From NCBI GenBank assembly GCA_024305405.1, contig JAKNDB010000066.1, positions 310,001 to 374,000 of the forward strand: a stretch of 64,000 bases of DNA, read 5' to 3'. This stretch comes from Dirofilaria immitis. Its lineage: Eukaryota > Nematoda > Chromadorea > Rhabditida > Onchocercidae. Each line of letters begins with the position of its first letter. The stretch's first letter is position 1. A program made the translations under genes and the position numbers. Positions 41,701 to 56,231 of this stretch are shown here, in pieces. The notes under the pieces are model-generated. The model worked only from the letters and a program-made list of their open reading frames with translations, was not told where the DNA came from and ran no database searches.

Positions 41701-44700
41701 TTTTTTGATAATTTTATTGATACATATTAACGTCATAATTTTTACTGAAAGAAACTAATAGTGTTAATCATCGATCATTCTCACAAAACTGACTAATCAT
41801 TTAGGTGATAGTATGATTCCAATCAGCACTTGTGATCTATTAGAAACTATATTCAAAATAACGGAATACAAACCACCGCCAACTTTCAACATCCAGGAGT
41901 GAGTGTTATTTTTCAAAAATCTTCACAAAAACTTAGTGGTTCTACAAAATGCGAATTGTTATGATATGATAAATTACAAAATCCAGTAATTTCTTTTTAG
42001 CGAAGACCTTCCACCGCTGGCGGTTAGAACATTGTATTGGAAAGCATGGCTGATTTCATTGATGTGGACATCATTGAACACAGATACATTGGTTAAGGAG
42101 GTATATTACAAATATCCGAATTTAAAACTTATCATGCAAATTGTTTTGACATGGTAAGTTGTCTCATTATATTATTTTGCGTAATATCGTCAGATGTTTT
42201 AGTGAAATCCCAAAAATGGAGGGGAGCGGAGGAGTTAGAAATACAAAGACTATGGGAGATATAAATTCAAAGTAATTATGCATTCGTAATTAACAATTTT
42301 TCGCGAATTTAGGGACTATTCATTTCCACCGATGGCGAGTATAGGTGATCAAGCATGTGCAGAAAAACTGATTGAAGATGATGAAAAAGCTGCTTATGAA
42401 GAGAAAATGACAATTAAAATCTTGGAAGCCCGATTAGCCGGAATGGAAGTGAGTGATTCGGATTCAAAGCTTCTAAATAAACTATGTAGTCTGGATATAA
42501 AGTAAGTCAATTTTTCCTTTGTATTTGAGTTTTGTATTTGTAATTTCTAATTTTTTGATTTCTTTGTAATAAGCACATTCTTGCGGATTGTTGAACTACT
42601 GTTGAACTACGACGATATTTGCAGCAACTTTTTCTTCACGAAATCACAGAAGGTTCATAATTCTCTACCTTCAAATACATAACTCCTGGATGATTGTTTT
42701 TCATATTTTACTAACTTTAATATCTGAATTTTAGTGGTGTCTGTCGACGACCTCCGGACAACATCATGCGTGACTTGGAAAAGCTAAATGAGGATTTAGA
42801 TTTGTCACGACTTCTGAGCGAGTGTAGGGATCCTGACTTGCTAGCAGATATTGTCAGATCTCAGGTTTGTTGCTAACTTTCGATATATATTTTCTTTCTC
42901 TGAAATATTAAAATCGTAATTCTTTAGCGCAGTCATAGTTTTTCTTCGGTTTTAGCTTATGTTTTCAGGCTAGCTCGAAAGCTCTGCCATCTATAATAAA
43001 TTTGGTTGAATCGAACTCAAACGCTATAACTCATTTACCTCTTGAATGTATTTGCGAGCTGTTTCTCCACTATATAGCTTCCTCTTCGTCGTCTTATAGC
43101 AGTACGATACCAAACACGGAAAGGTTGAATGCGGTCAGTGCTTTGAATTCTTATAATTAGCATTGCGGGTTTTAGAACAAAATCACTTCGAGCACTTGAC
43201 GTGCAAATATATGTTAATTTGAAAACAAAAATGATAAAGATGTGCCGAATCAGAATGTGGGTACTTATTATCATTCTTTTTCTTTTTGTTATAGAAAATA
43301 CCAGTTAAGAATTAATTAGATATAAACCAAGGACAGAGACATTTATCATCGAGATTTAAAAGATTATAATCTAGAAGCGTTCGGATTTACATTATATGAT
43401 AGGTGGAATATTTGAAAATCATGGTAACTTTTGAACATTTTTATGAAAGATAAATATTTTACCATCCATATACAATATAGATGCGTCAGCGTTTACGTAA
43501 TGCCATAACAAATCCATCTGCTACTAAAGCTTCGGTACTGGAAACATTGGAATATCTGGCGGCACATCTTGCTGCTCATTCTGTATCTGAACGTTGTGCT
43601 GCCGCTCACTCATTAGTGTTACTTCTTGATGTAAGCTTTTATCATATTATGACAGAGATGATAGCGTTTATTTTCGTTAATATTGTTTGAAGTTCTCGTA
43701 ACTTTTTGGTAATTCTTGTATTTTTTATAATCATTCTTTTGTCTTCAACTTATTTTGCTAATTGCAGAACTTCTTTGTTTTCTTTTTCTCATAAAAAGCT
43801 ACTAAGGGATCGTATTAAAAATTAAATTTATATAGTCTCGTTGTTACAACTCTAAACAAACTGAAATGATGCATATTAATTGAAGAATTTAAGTCAATAA
43901 TAATGATATGATGGCAAACTAAGCGAGAAAAATTTGACTGTTTTTCGAAATATGGTAGCTGGAATAAATCTATTTGCAGCATGAGACAAATACGCAAATA
44001 TTACCAGTAACAGCGAATGCAGCGCCAGCCGGAAGCCTTCATAAAATCGCATATTTCAGTGAATTAAAGGTTTAATATCTTTTACTTTTTCAAATCATAT
44101 TTGTGTAACTACCGTGTAATTCATCGTTGTAATTAGAGCCATCCTTTTTCATTCCAACTAAAACTATTTCTTTATTCGTTTTTGCTAATTTTTTTTTTAG
44201 CATCGGATCTGTGTGTTGTTATCGCAAGCTTGTTCAGTAGAAACTGATTTAAATCGTTTATCTGATTATTTGACATTTCTTTTTGAATATGCAGATTCGA
44301 AAAATTTGCATTTGGTAAGTATTCTATGATATTTTATATCCATTTTCATTGTTTGAGAACGCCGATCATTAGGAGACTATTGTTATACTAATGCTTAGAT
44401 GGTTTTATTTGAAAGTTGATTAGAATGATATTTTAGAATTAGAATGATATTTTAGAACCATCAGTTAATTTCGGATGGATATAAAAAACTAATTTGAGAA
44501 TATCAATAGCATTTGTCTTTTATTATTCAATCATCACAACATCATTTATGCTTTTGTATGAAAATTGATTTTATACAATAGTTAAGCATTGAAAATATTT
44601 TACTGTTACACACTATTCTAGAGAAATTGGTTTCCAGGTTGCACATTATATTTCAAATATGGTTGAACGTTTGAAAGATGGCACAGAAACGGATATCATT

Positions 44701-47700
44701 CGGATTAATGCTATAAGCTTTTACGAAAGGTATTTCAAAGAAGTTGAGCAAAATGAAGCTGAATGGACAAAAGAATTGGAGGTGCTTTTACCACCAAATG
44801 TGAAAAAAGTGACTGTTTGCGTCGAGAAACCAAATACGGTATTATCATTTATTCTTTGTATTAATGCTTAGTGATTTCGATGCTTTGGACTGGAAATAGT
44901 TATTGAGTTAAATAAGTTAGAGTCGAGTTAAATAAGTCAAGAGAGTTAAATAAGCCATATGCTTACTTATCTCACTGTGATTTCAAGATCTGTAACAGTA
45001 ATATTTATAATGTCCAGTGCCAATTAACTATAAATTAGTTCAGGTAACTTTATAACGCCAAAAATCTAATATTCTTATTGAATCCTCAAATTGTTTTTGT
45101 GAATCACGTTCATTTACTAATATTTCTCTAGAAGGAATCTTTACTAACGATGATTTCAACAGCCGTTAGTGGGATGCTGCAATTATTGTGCAGTCAATGG
45201 AAAAAAAGGATAAATTAGCCACGCGAGTCCTTATGGATCTTTGGTTTCCGATATCTGGAAGTCGACCAAAGGTACGGAATTATGACATATATTTTTTATA
45301 ATAAATTTTAATTGACATTTCATTTCTTTAAAGGTTCTCAATGCAGATGGTGATGGTGTTGAATTACTGCCCACATGGCTGAAACTTAAAATGCTCCGTA
45401 CTGAAGATGATCGAATAATTCGTGTTGGTCATATTTATTTGTTTTTAATTCACTACTAAGACTACTTAGATTTTATAAATTATTATCGCGTATATCAGAA
45501 TAATTAAATTTTAACTTCTGAAATTTGGAGCTTTATATTTTCTTATTTCCATAGCGAGCCATCAAATAGACAGTTATTACATAAGAAAGAATTATGATAT
45601 GTGATCTTATCTGATTTTTCAGTATGTCACATCATATGTCACTAACTTTTTGTGCTACAACAAGGAGAAAATTTGGTAATATATTCATCACCAAATGAAA
45701 AGTATTTGGTACTGATAAAGTCAAATAAGAAAATCTGAGAGAAGAAAGAATGTTTTAAGAGAGAGGGTGTAATAGGTTTATCAGTTTTCACGAGATTTAT
45801 TTTAGTGAATTCATTATTTTCAGACTTAGTTTACTGAGTTTATTCAGTAACTTATCAAGTTTTTCTTTCTACATTAAAAAGTGTTTTTTCAGGTTGCAAT
45901 GGATGACGTGAAAATTAAAGATGCTTTGAAATTTGTTCAATCATTTGCACTGACATCGTATAGTTGCACGAAGTTGTTAGCAATTCTAGATACTGATGAA
46001 ACACCACTGGAAGGTGACTTATTGGAAGAAGCTCAAAAGCGTCAATGTTTGTCCGAAGTTATAAGTTGAGGAATGCCAAGGGTGGTGGGAAGGTTAGAAT
46101 TTTTTTATTTTATTACTTTTCTGGTAGAGAACAGAGTTTTACTGGGTAATTTATCTAAACTAAATTAAGTTGGCTTAGGTAACTTAAAAATTAATGGTTT
46201 ATTTACTCCCGAATATAACAACAAGTATTTTCGAGAAGTAGATTTCGAATTTTTCTTTTTACATTATGGAAATTTGAAATGTCCATATAATTATCTTGCT
46301 TGCAAAATTACCTTAAAAAGTTTTGAAAACTTTTGGTAGTAAGAGTGTTTTTAGAATCGAAATCCGAGCGTTAAGATTAAATTCATTTCATTTTCTTTTC
46401 AATTTTAATGATATTTAGATTCAATGAGAAATTAAAATCTGTTTAATTTCATTTAATTTCGTATGCCATTACAGTTTCTCAAACGTGTGGCTGAAGCGAA
46501 AACTCGACAAGAATGTGTAAAAATGGAAGTCGATGAAAGTGACGTCCATATAACTTTGGATTCAGCTCCAAAAATATTCGATGCAGATGATGTTGATGTA
46601 AAACGAATAACATTTCATCATATGAGTATCGAAGAAGTAATCAGTTGCATTGAACAGGTGAAAATGTCGATTTGATTTTGTTTTTTTATTGATCTATAGT
46701 TTAAAATACTGGAATTAAAAACTTCTTCAAAATCATGCAGATTGATAAACTTATAAGATTGCAAAAGTATGAGAATCGAACTTCCATCAAACTACATTTT
46801 TGCTAGTAGTTCTCTGATTGTGTTCAAAAATCAATTTTGACTATAATTTAATGGAAAATAATTTTACAAAAGGTGCGCATTTACTCCAAGTTGTCTGTTT
46901 TGCTATAAGAACATAAATAAATTTGAAAAGAAACGAGTTTTCTCTTTGTTCCTGCAATAGCAAATATGATCAAGATATATGCGCAAAAGCACAAAAATTG
47001 AACTGGCATAGTTGTTGAAAAATTTTATTATTAATATATATTTTAAGGCAGTCCAGGAAGACAGGGAACCGGAGAAATGGTCTTCGGCAATTTTTGAACT
47101 ATCTAACAATTTGGAATATTCTCGAGCCGTTATTTCTTTGTTGAAAGCTAAACCAATTATATTATCCAATGCAGCAATTGCTATACCATTACTAATTTCG
47201 CTAGTTATTTCGAGGAATAAAGTATTTTTTTAATTTTAACAGATATTTAATAATCGATTTCGGTAAAAGTCGTATTTACAATAAATGTAGTTTATTGCTG
47301 CAAATTTCATTCAACTTTTTAAGTCTCATTGCTAAATTATTTGCGAATTGTTCCTAATTTAGTAATTAAGATACTGAATAGCTTGTAGATAGACAATGTT
47401 TAAAGAAAAAATGGCTGACTCATCGCTTCAATAATAAATTTCTTTCAAGAAATAGAAGTTTGTCATTTAATTCTTGGTGTTGGAAAATCGGACTGATCAA
47501 ATATGAACTAGAATTGATTCACTCAAAATATAAATATTTCAGGATACTTCATTAATCAGTGATTTTGATTCTTTGTTCAACAGTGTGATCAGCAGATCGA
47601 ATCTTTATATCCCAGAATCTATACGCAGAATCCTGTACAGTCGTGGTGGAGGCATATTTTATTTTCTTGTTTATGAACTTCAGTAATTTATTTCTTTTAT

Positions 47701-50700
47701 TTTATCATCGATAATATTCATTGTGTATGAAAATATATTTTTCTAGTAGAGATTTTTTTCGACTTATAAATTTGTAGAATATGCAATCGAAACGGAAAGT
47801 CCATGCTCGCCAAATTATGATACATATGATCCGGAAAGTATTCTCATGCGTCTATCAAATTCTGTTGGCATGGTTAGTTTTAGATATCTCTCCTGAGGTA
47901 TTTTACAAGGAAGTTCAAGATATTGTATATATTTGTATCGGACTCTTCAGTCACATGTGTAGTTTGTGTAACTGTGTGCGGAGTATCTTCATCTTTAATC
48001 TTAAAAAGTTTGCAGTGATGTTGACTGAGAAAGTTTTCTACTCATTTCATCCACTTCTTAGTTTGCATCGTTCTGCACAAAATATCATAAAAGTTTTAAC
48101 TATTTCTCATAGGATGACATGCAAAGTCGTTTGATGGAAAGATTTCTGGATACGTGTCCGGAGATATTACCTTGTAAAGATAATGGTAATCTTAATAGTA
48201 AATCACATACCATCTTGGAAATATTATTCTCATCTAGAGCACCAACATTGCAATATATCATTTCCTTGCTACCGACAGCATGTTCCTCAAGTACTTTGAA
48301 TAAAATAATTGAGTATTTGCTCGAATCACATCGATCTCAGTAAGCTTCTTACAGTTCTTGAAATTTGGCATATGAAATTATGATTTTATTTATTTTTTTC
48401 GAAATCAACATCTTCCAGCTTTCTTTCCTACCATTATTTCTTGTTTTTGAACGCAAAAATACAATAATATCTAAATGATATTATCCGCAAATGGGATAAA
48501 AGAAACGTTTGAACAATTAGCCTTGTATAATTTTTGTAGAGATGACCGTGACACTTAGTTTTATTCGATAGGACTTTAAAAATATTTAAATTGTAAATGT
48601 TGATTCAGTTTGCTATCTTGAAAAAAAAAGGTATTTCTTATCTCCTTTAATTATAACCATTTTGTTGCAGATTTGCTGGCATGTCAGTATTGCGAACTGT
48701 TATTAGTGCTTTCTACGCCTCTAAAACTTATGTACTTTCGATTGAGCAATGTAATGTTTTCATCCAATATGCTCTGGCTGAAATGGAATGTCATCCAGAT
48801 GATGTTATTGCATTGCTAATGAAATTTCTAGAAAATAACGCAAATATTCAACGTATGTCATTCATTATGAGTGCTGAATATCTGTTTCAAATCGATCGCT
48901 TATTTGATTATTTCGATTCTTTCATACATAGCGTTTTTAACTAAATTCTCATATTTAGATTGATGTCTTCTTGACTAAATCTAATTATTTCTGGAATAAT
49001 GAAAGGACCAGTTTTTTATTTGATATAAAGAATTTCAAGTTCTCAAGATTTCTTTCAGGTAATGTAACACAAAGATTGATAGCACAGGTTTCCAATGTTT
49101 TATCGTCGCCAGGTAATATCCAACGAAAACGTTTTGCACGTCAGATAGCTGATGCCTTTATGAAACGTTTTCCAGGTAACTTTTGATTTATTGCATGTAT
49201 TTTTAAATTTTCTTGTTATGTCGAAATCTGTCAACTTTTTATCTTTATATCTCTCCATCGACGAGTCAAATTTGAATTTTTGTATCAAATTTATTCTGAA
49301 AAATAAGATTTTCGTACCCTCACTCGTAACTTTTGTTGGGTATGAAATTTTATTAAGGCAAGCAGAATAGGGTTTTGATAATCATAATTATAATTCTGTT
49401 GCAGTTTTCGAATATATTTCAGATGCTCGATTGAAAAATGATACCATAATGATCGATTCATATCGTTCCGTTTGCATTCAAGATCGGACAGTCCACAATG
49501 CTATTGTGGAACTATTTTCTGCTGCAGCTATGCCTTCCTGTTCAATCGATCATAAGATCAGTACATTAGCGCAAATTGCACTCAGTCAGCCGTGTGTCGT
49601 ATTAAGGTTAGACATTAGTTAATTCAAATCTCCGTAAAGGAACTATTTACTTGTGTTGATCTTCTTAGTACTTTAATTGCTTAAGCATGAAGGCCTAAAG
49701 CCTAATTTTGTTTTTACGTGGAGAGCAAAAAGGCATCGAGATTAAATTTTGTTTGGTAAATAAAGGTTTTAGAAGCATCAATTTAATAACATACATATAT
49801 CGTCTTTTAGCATCGGTCATATTTCATTTATCATGCAGATACTGCAACTTGTTGCTTTGCTTAAAATTTATATATCCCGAATATATTATAATTCCAGAAC
49901 AATTATAATTGTTTTAATTTGATGTAAAATATTTGTAATATATAACAGTTATATTTGTATTAGCAATAATTGAAACTATTATTATTCGATTTCAGATTAG
50001 GTCATACTTTCTAAGCAGATAAGTTGATAAATCGAGAATTTTCCGGCAAAATAGAAACACTTCAAGTGAATAGTCTTTATGAGATAAAGAATCAATGATT
50101 TTATAAGAAATTGAAAAACAAAATAATGCTATTTCAGACATTTACCATTGTTGTCCGCCTGCTTAGCATCAGTTTCACAACTTCCAGCTCGACAATTGCG
50201 AACAAACAATTATCAGTCCTTGCTACAATATATACCGAAATTATTGTTAGATTTGGCTCCACAATCCTTTCAAGAAGCTGATCGTCTGCAAGCAATTCTA
50301 CAGACATATTTTACTCTTTTTGAGGTCTGTTTTGTTAATTCTTCTTGTTATCGTTACCGCTATTGCTTAGAGCAAATATAAAAATGGAAAGCATTTTTCA
50401 CATACCATATTTATTTATAAAATTTATACTAGTCCTAATCTCGAGATTTCTTTACATGAGCATTTTATATAGCCATTTATATATGTTTACATTAATTTTA
50501 TCTAAAGTCGTAGCAATTACAATAATTGAATCAACTTTTTGAACTTAGATCTGTGCTTTCGATGCTGCTGGATTTTTAGGGCATAATAGCAAGTACATAG
50601 ATGAACTGCATTGAAATAGTGATGAATAAATTTAAAGAAATATTTGAAAATAAAAAAATGAAATTAGCCCACTATGAATTTAAAATTGAATTAAATAAAA

Positions 50701-53700
50701 ATTTGTTGAATTAAACCCAACTTAAGTATTTGCATATTTAGTCGCGAATTTGAGCATTGTACTTATCTTTGCAAAATATTTTGTTAATTGCTAAGCATTG
50801 CAGAATGTTGGATGTGGACGAACATGGGTGCCGTTGGCTCAAATATTGCAGAATGTTTGTGTTACATACCTGGAGTTGAATGCAAAATCAGCAAAAGCGT
50901 ATTTCTTAACGCAAATCGAAGCAATAAAACAACTCTGTTTATGTTTAAAGTCACCTTCCTCGAAAATATTGATCGACACAATAATGTGTTTGAATAGGAT
51001 CGAAGAATGATGTTTTAATTTTCTAAGCTTATATTTAAAATCTTTTTGAATTTTATAATCGTGAAAAATTGTTGATGTGATTTATAACGAACATAATCGA
51101 TTGTTCATTCAAATATTAAGGGTTTATTTAAGAAAATATAAATAATCCAAAACTGATTCGCCAATTTTCGCTTATTCTCAAATTTTAAAAGTTCCATCAA
51201 CTTCCTTATATAGATCAAATTTTTGAAATGAATTAGTTTTGGATTCATTCAATTTTACATTAAACTGTTACTATTGCAATATATAAATTGCTAAACTTGA
51301 ATATCAATTTTTAATTTCATTTCAATTTTATATGGGTTAAACAGTTACTCTTTGTACATTCTTCCTAATAAAGTTATTTGTCATGCATAAAGCTGACAAT
51401 TAATGAAAATTTTTACTTGATATTTAAGCATGATTCGGGAAATCATAAAAATATTGTATGACAATGATGTCGAATACATTAATTAATGCATAATTTTTCG
51501 ATTTTTCTTGAAAATTTTCAATTATTCCAATTTTATGCTTCAATTTTCCATATGATACGTTGTGAATTTGAAAGTAGATAGATATCGCTTGAAATGAGTT
51601 AATCGTTTATTACATTGTGAACTAATTTATTTTTTTATGAAATTATCTTCATATACTGTTTAATCAACAGATAAGGAATGAGATAAACTCTTTTTAAGAA
51701 GGATCTTGAATAATGATTAGGTATTTCTGATTTTCAATATGTCTTCTTTCTTATCTCTTTATCTCTTAAAAATTTAACTATTTCAAGTTTTGAAATAGTT
51801 AAATATTAATCGGGGTTGATCAAGAACAAGTTACTACGAGTTTTCCTGTTCATATATTTCTTCCAATATTTGCTTAAACCTAGACTGGAAAAGAGAAAAT
51901 TCATTCAGTTTGGATTGCAGGATTTTTATAAGGAATTTGGATTGCATGATTGCTTCAAGTTCCTAAAATATATATTTTGATGATTTTTTTGGACGTGTTG
52001 GATACATGTGCCGGGCAAAGGTACGTCTTCTTAGTATTTCATCAAATCGATTTTTGATAGCTCTATTCTAACTTGCTAAATCACGTTAAGTTTCACGTCA
52101 CGGACGAATTTCTTAGATGGCACATAAATAGAATTGTTTATTCATTGAGTTTCATAAAATATATCATATTTAAAGTTTACGTTATTAATAATTAGCAAAC
52201 AAATGATAAATGATTTTGATACAATGGTATCTTTATTGATTGATAAAGGCCTTTGATTTTATGATTATACTACATCACTAACTTCTCTTATCATCTTCTT
52301 CACTTTCCTATTCTTTTGTCATCATCAGTTTTATGCCTTTTCATTTTGAATAATTTATTTGTTTTTTCCCGAATGCTTAATGTTACATATTCTTGTACAT
52401 ATAATTGATGAACCTCTACATATATGTTTTTAGCTGATTTATGCCTGTTCTATATTATCAGTGATAATCATCTGAACGGAATTTGCTGATGAAAACATAG
52501 AGTAATGTCAATTCAAAATAAATGATATATGAACTAACGAATTGAATAAGTTACTAAGGAGATTAGAAATAAATATGCTTTACTTATGGCCGATAATATT
52601 AGACTAGAAGTTAAGTTTGTACGGTAGTAGTAAACTGAGATAGAATTATCCTTTGATTTAAAGTATTACTTAAAGATCTTATCAATATGATGATATTGTA
52701 TATGGCAGGAATGTTGATATGACCAAGTTTTGGAATAATTTTTTTTAAATCCTCTTAAATTTCATGCAAGAAAAAATAAAATATGATTCGGGATTAAGAA
52801 TAAAAAGCAGTATACTTTGAAGATTCCGGAAAAATGTCAATCCAAGATTATTCAACTTAACTATGTGGATTTGTAGCGAAAAATTATTTGAACATCATCT
52901 GCTGTGATATTTTAAAAATTCGCTGATTAGTTTGAACAAAATAAGTAAGAATTTTTTTTCAAGTCCATCCTATTTAGATGTAATTTATGATAAGCTTATC
53001 TTTTGTCTTGCTTCATTTTTTGAGATATGAAGTGAAGCAGTTATAGTATTCACTATGATATAGCAATTTTCGTATATTTCGATTAAAATACAGTCTCATT
53101 TGATTATTTTCAAAAGTTATTAGAAATCAATATTCTTCAAATGAAAAAGCATAACTTTTAGTCCTTTCAGATTATTCAAGATGAGTGCATCACTACTCTC
53201 GAGATTAGAAACGGCGGAAACATCATGTGAACGTATCGTTCTGTTCGATGAACTTCGCACCGCCACAGCTGAATCTCCAGATCGCTTAGCACCATTCATG
53301 CATCTTATTCAAGCTGCATTCACTGATCTTATACGACCGGTTCGAAGTTTGGCTTATCAATGCGCGATGAATTATATCTCCTCCAATCCATCTGTATGCT
53401 CTTTTTCACTTATTTTACTAAACTATATTGTCTTGTTGATCTTAAGTCTCTTTTCAAAAGAGAATTATTTCATTTTACCCTCCTCTGCAAATTATTATAT
53501 CCGATTTCTCACTATCTTGTATTCAAAAATACAAATGTGATAAAGAACGATGATAACTTTTAGCTATATGATTACTTATTATCGATACGCTTTATCTTTT
53601 CCTATTAATAACGATAAATTAAGCTAAAAACTTTTTATGATATCCTGTTTCTTTTGTAGATGAGTGTTCATTTCATGAGTGCTTATTCTGCTGCATTGCT

Positions 53701-54352
53701 ACACAAAAGTGCTGATATCAGTCTACACGCATTGTCATCCCTGCCGGAATTCATAACCGTATCTCGATGTAATTTTTAATTCCTTCTCATTTCATAGATT
53801 CTTAAATTTCTTTTTTACGTATGATATACAGCATTTTTTCATAAAATCAAGTAGTTAAGAATGGAAATCACATTTTGAAATTACTGCCGAAGCATCATTG
53901 TAATTTAAACGAAATATCTCCATAATTAGCATCATAAGACATTTTTTAATAGTTGAATATAGCATACAGTCTAAAGATGTATTCATCTTCATTATTTGGA
54001 TACATACATTCGCTTGATATATATATATATTCTTAGAAACTATTTTAGCATAATTGTCAACATTAAAAGAGAGATAAACTGTGAAAGTATTCGATCTGAT
54101 GATATTTTTCTAGCATGAATTTTGCCTTTCATTTTATTTGAATTGAGTAGAAAACCGACATACCTAATTTTTGTGAAATCATAAATTTGTTTTATAGGTA
54201 TTTCAGAGAATTTACTTGGTGCCGCAGCTATGGCCGCCAATCGATGGCCATCACCGGAATCTACAGCTGATCTCTCACGTGCAGTAACAGCATGCACTGA
54301 TTTTGGGTGCGCTGATTTAGAAGAAAATGTCACTTCTCAGATTATAAAATGA
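35780..54352 (+). CDS. INTS1: Integrator complex subunit 1 (INTS1)
   Basis: Largest scaffold of the nuclear Integrator complex, partner of INTS2. I trace 37 exons: first 35780-35911, 36303-36431, 36713-36913, 37326-37413, 37716-37927, 38206-38406; middle ones such as 41226-41436, 42001-42153, 44638-44838; last 50804-50985, 53171-53393, 53660-53768, 54198-54352. Total about 1,916 residues (human about 2,190). Family blocks: GGFLAIGRD near the N-terminus, TLYWKAWLISLMW, LLPTWLKLKMLRTE with ALKFVQSFA, VVLRHLPLLSACL, and the C-terminal ALSSLPEFITVSR. Exons 10 (40335-40473), 11 (40678-40800), 22 (45132-45271) and 24 (45893-46092) each need one added base; with these the total is a whole number of codons and every phase closes. 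The last large intron is 2.2 kb; its donor (AT/GTGTTT at 50986) is weak, so the link to the three terminal exons rests on homology. Confidence 0.93.
50986..53170 (+). other. Large INTS1 intron with no visible content
   Basis: A 2.2-kb AT-rich stretch between INTS1 exons 34 and 35. No exon-like frame on either strand and no RNA gene recognised. Confidence 0.55.
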
Positions 54353-54578
54353 TCCTCATCTATCAATTTAATCGTTTTTCATCTTTGCTTGTGTGCATCT
54401 TAATTATAAAATGGAAATATTTATATGTAATGGGGATTGTTTTCTTCGCAGGTAAGAAACTCAGATTTAAAAGACGTATATTTAAGTCGAAACTTTCAAG
54501 TTAAAGTGCTGGTGATCAAACATTTACATGATGTATTTTTATTTAAAAATTTTGACCATATAGCGTCCTTCTGAACAT

Positions 54579-55925
54579 TCATACAAGTTTGCCGGCAGAA
54601 TTATTGAATTCATTCTCGTTAATATCATAATTTTCAAAACTTTTCCCAAGAATAAACCATTTGTTGAAAGCACCAATATCAATAATATCATCGTACCGTT
54701 GCCACCACCATCGCCTTAGAATGGAGTCTCGATTTTCATACAGGCATACCTGCAAATATAGATAGCAGTATGAACAGAAATTTTTAATTATTCTTTTTCC
54801 AATCCTGGAGAATAATCCAAAATATTCTTCAATTATGAATTCCCAATTTTCTTGCATGTTTAGTAATTATTTATGTTATGTGTATTCTATACGTTTCTTT
54901 TAGCATCAATAGGATTGTCTCATTTTAGATGCAGCACAATATTTAACACAAGAAATTCTTCTTTTTTTTTCTTATTCCTAATCTGATTAACTAAACTTAT
55001 AAATTTAAACTGGTCAAAAATGCTTGATATTAAAATAGCTATCTAACATCTTCAAAAATAATAGGAGAAAAGTAGACAAGATTCTGAAAAGAACTGCAAA
55101 GAAAAAAAACATGTCATCAACAATAAAATAAATAAGATAAGAAGTCTTACGTTATCACTATCAGGTAGCTTGATGAGAATGGAAAATAGGATACAATTAA
55201 TAAGTTTGAGTCGATTTTGATCTATATACAGCGTACGCAATTCAATTTCATCATCCGCCCTTTTATTGTGTATTGAATTTGGTAAAAGTACCATTTGTCG
55301 CCTTTTTTCCACCAGAGCATTGAGCATATCTCTGTAAAAAAATTGTTAAAGTATTAAAATGCACTAAATCTGTTTCATAAAACTTAATGCAGAAAATTCA
55401 TCATCGCTTAAACGAATGCATTTATGCAAATATAAGTTAAGTCAGCTATATAGAAAAATATTAATAACATATGTAAGAAAATTGTATAACATCGAAAGAG
55501 AGTATGCACTTTAAGCAAAAAAAAAATCTCTAAGAGGGTGAGTATTTTTTCGAACGGAAAAATTTCTAAGAAATTTAACGACAGTATCATTTACTTCTCA
55601 ATTTAACAGTATTGTTTATTTCTCGATATACTTATTTTCAATAATCAAAAATCACAATGGCAAAATTTTAAATTATGCGTAAAAAAATGTAAACATGTAG
55701 AGAAAACAAAAAACATTATCGACTCGAGAATACATATATATACCTTTCAGTCGGATTTGTTTTGTATGCATAAAATGCACCACCCAATGGTAATAGTTTA
55801 ATCGCTGTTATGATAGGTCTTGTTTTCGCATCTTTCAATAAATCTCCAAAGACTATTAAATAATCATTTCCGATCATTTTCCAATAATCTATGAAGGTGA
55901 AACACCATCGTTTTAGGAATGCCAT
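54579..55925 (-). CDS. TIMM29: TIM22-complex subunit TIMM29
   Basis: Metazoan-specific inner mitochondrial membrane protein that supports the TIM22 carrier translocase and its link to TOM. Three exons: 55925-55744, 55331-55151, 54749-54579; phases 2 and 0 close exactly, giving 177 residues (human about 260, mostly a shorter N-terminus and no C-terminal tail here). The match is clearest in exon 3: DIGAFNKWFILGKSFENYDI then NENEF, against [25 protein letters not shown] in human. Exon 1 holds the short hydrophobic segment ITAIKLLPLGGAFYAY, the likely membrane span, preceded by KDAKTRP. It is convergent with INTS1, with stop codons about 230 bp apart. Confidence 0.9.
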
Positions 55926-56231
55926 TATTCAACAATTAAATAATATTCTAAAAAATCTTTAATATGAAATGGCTAAACAATTTTTTCATTTACTTATTCT
56001 TATTTAATCTTAAACCTTCAAAAAGCTATTATCACCATTTCATTTAACGCTTAACGTATATATGAAGTTGAAAAAAGAATTTAAAAGTTTAATTCAAGTA
56101 TTTTTACGATTCAACTTTGTTTCAATTATTGAATTGATTGTATATAAATAATAAATATATATTATAAACAAATGGGGGCGCATAATATGAGAAGTTGATT
56201 TAATTTTCCAAATCAAATATGAGCAAATAAG

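Noticed and set aside
45169..45271. Alternative INTS1 exon start behind CCGTTAG
   Set aside because: It avoids a frame error but loses a stretch that matches INTS1 better when read from 45132 with one added A; the same kind of error recurs elsewhere.
53181..54352. Separate small plus-strand gene starting at ATG 53181
   Set aside because: The frame extends upstream to an acceptor at 53170, and its sequence matches the INTS1 C-terminus, so it was assigned to INTS1.
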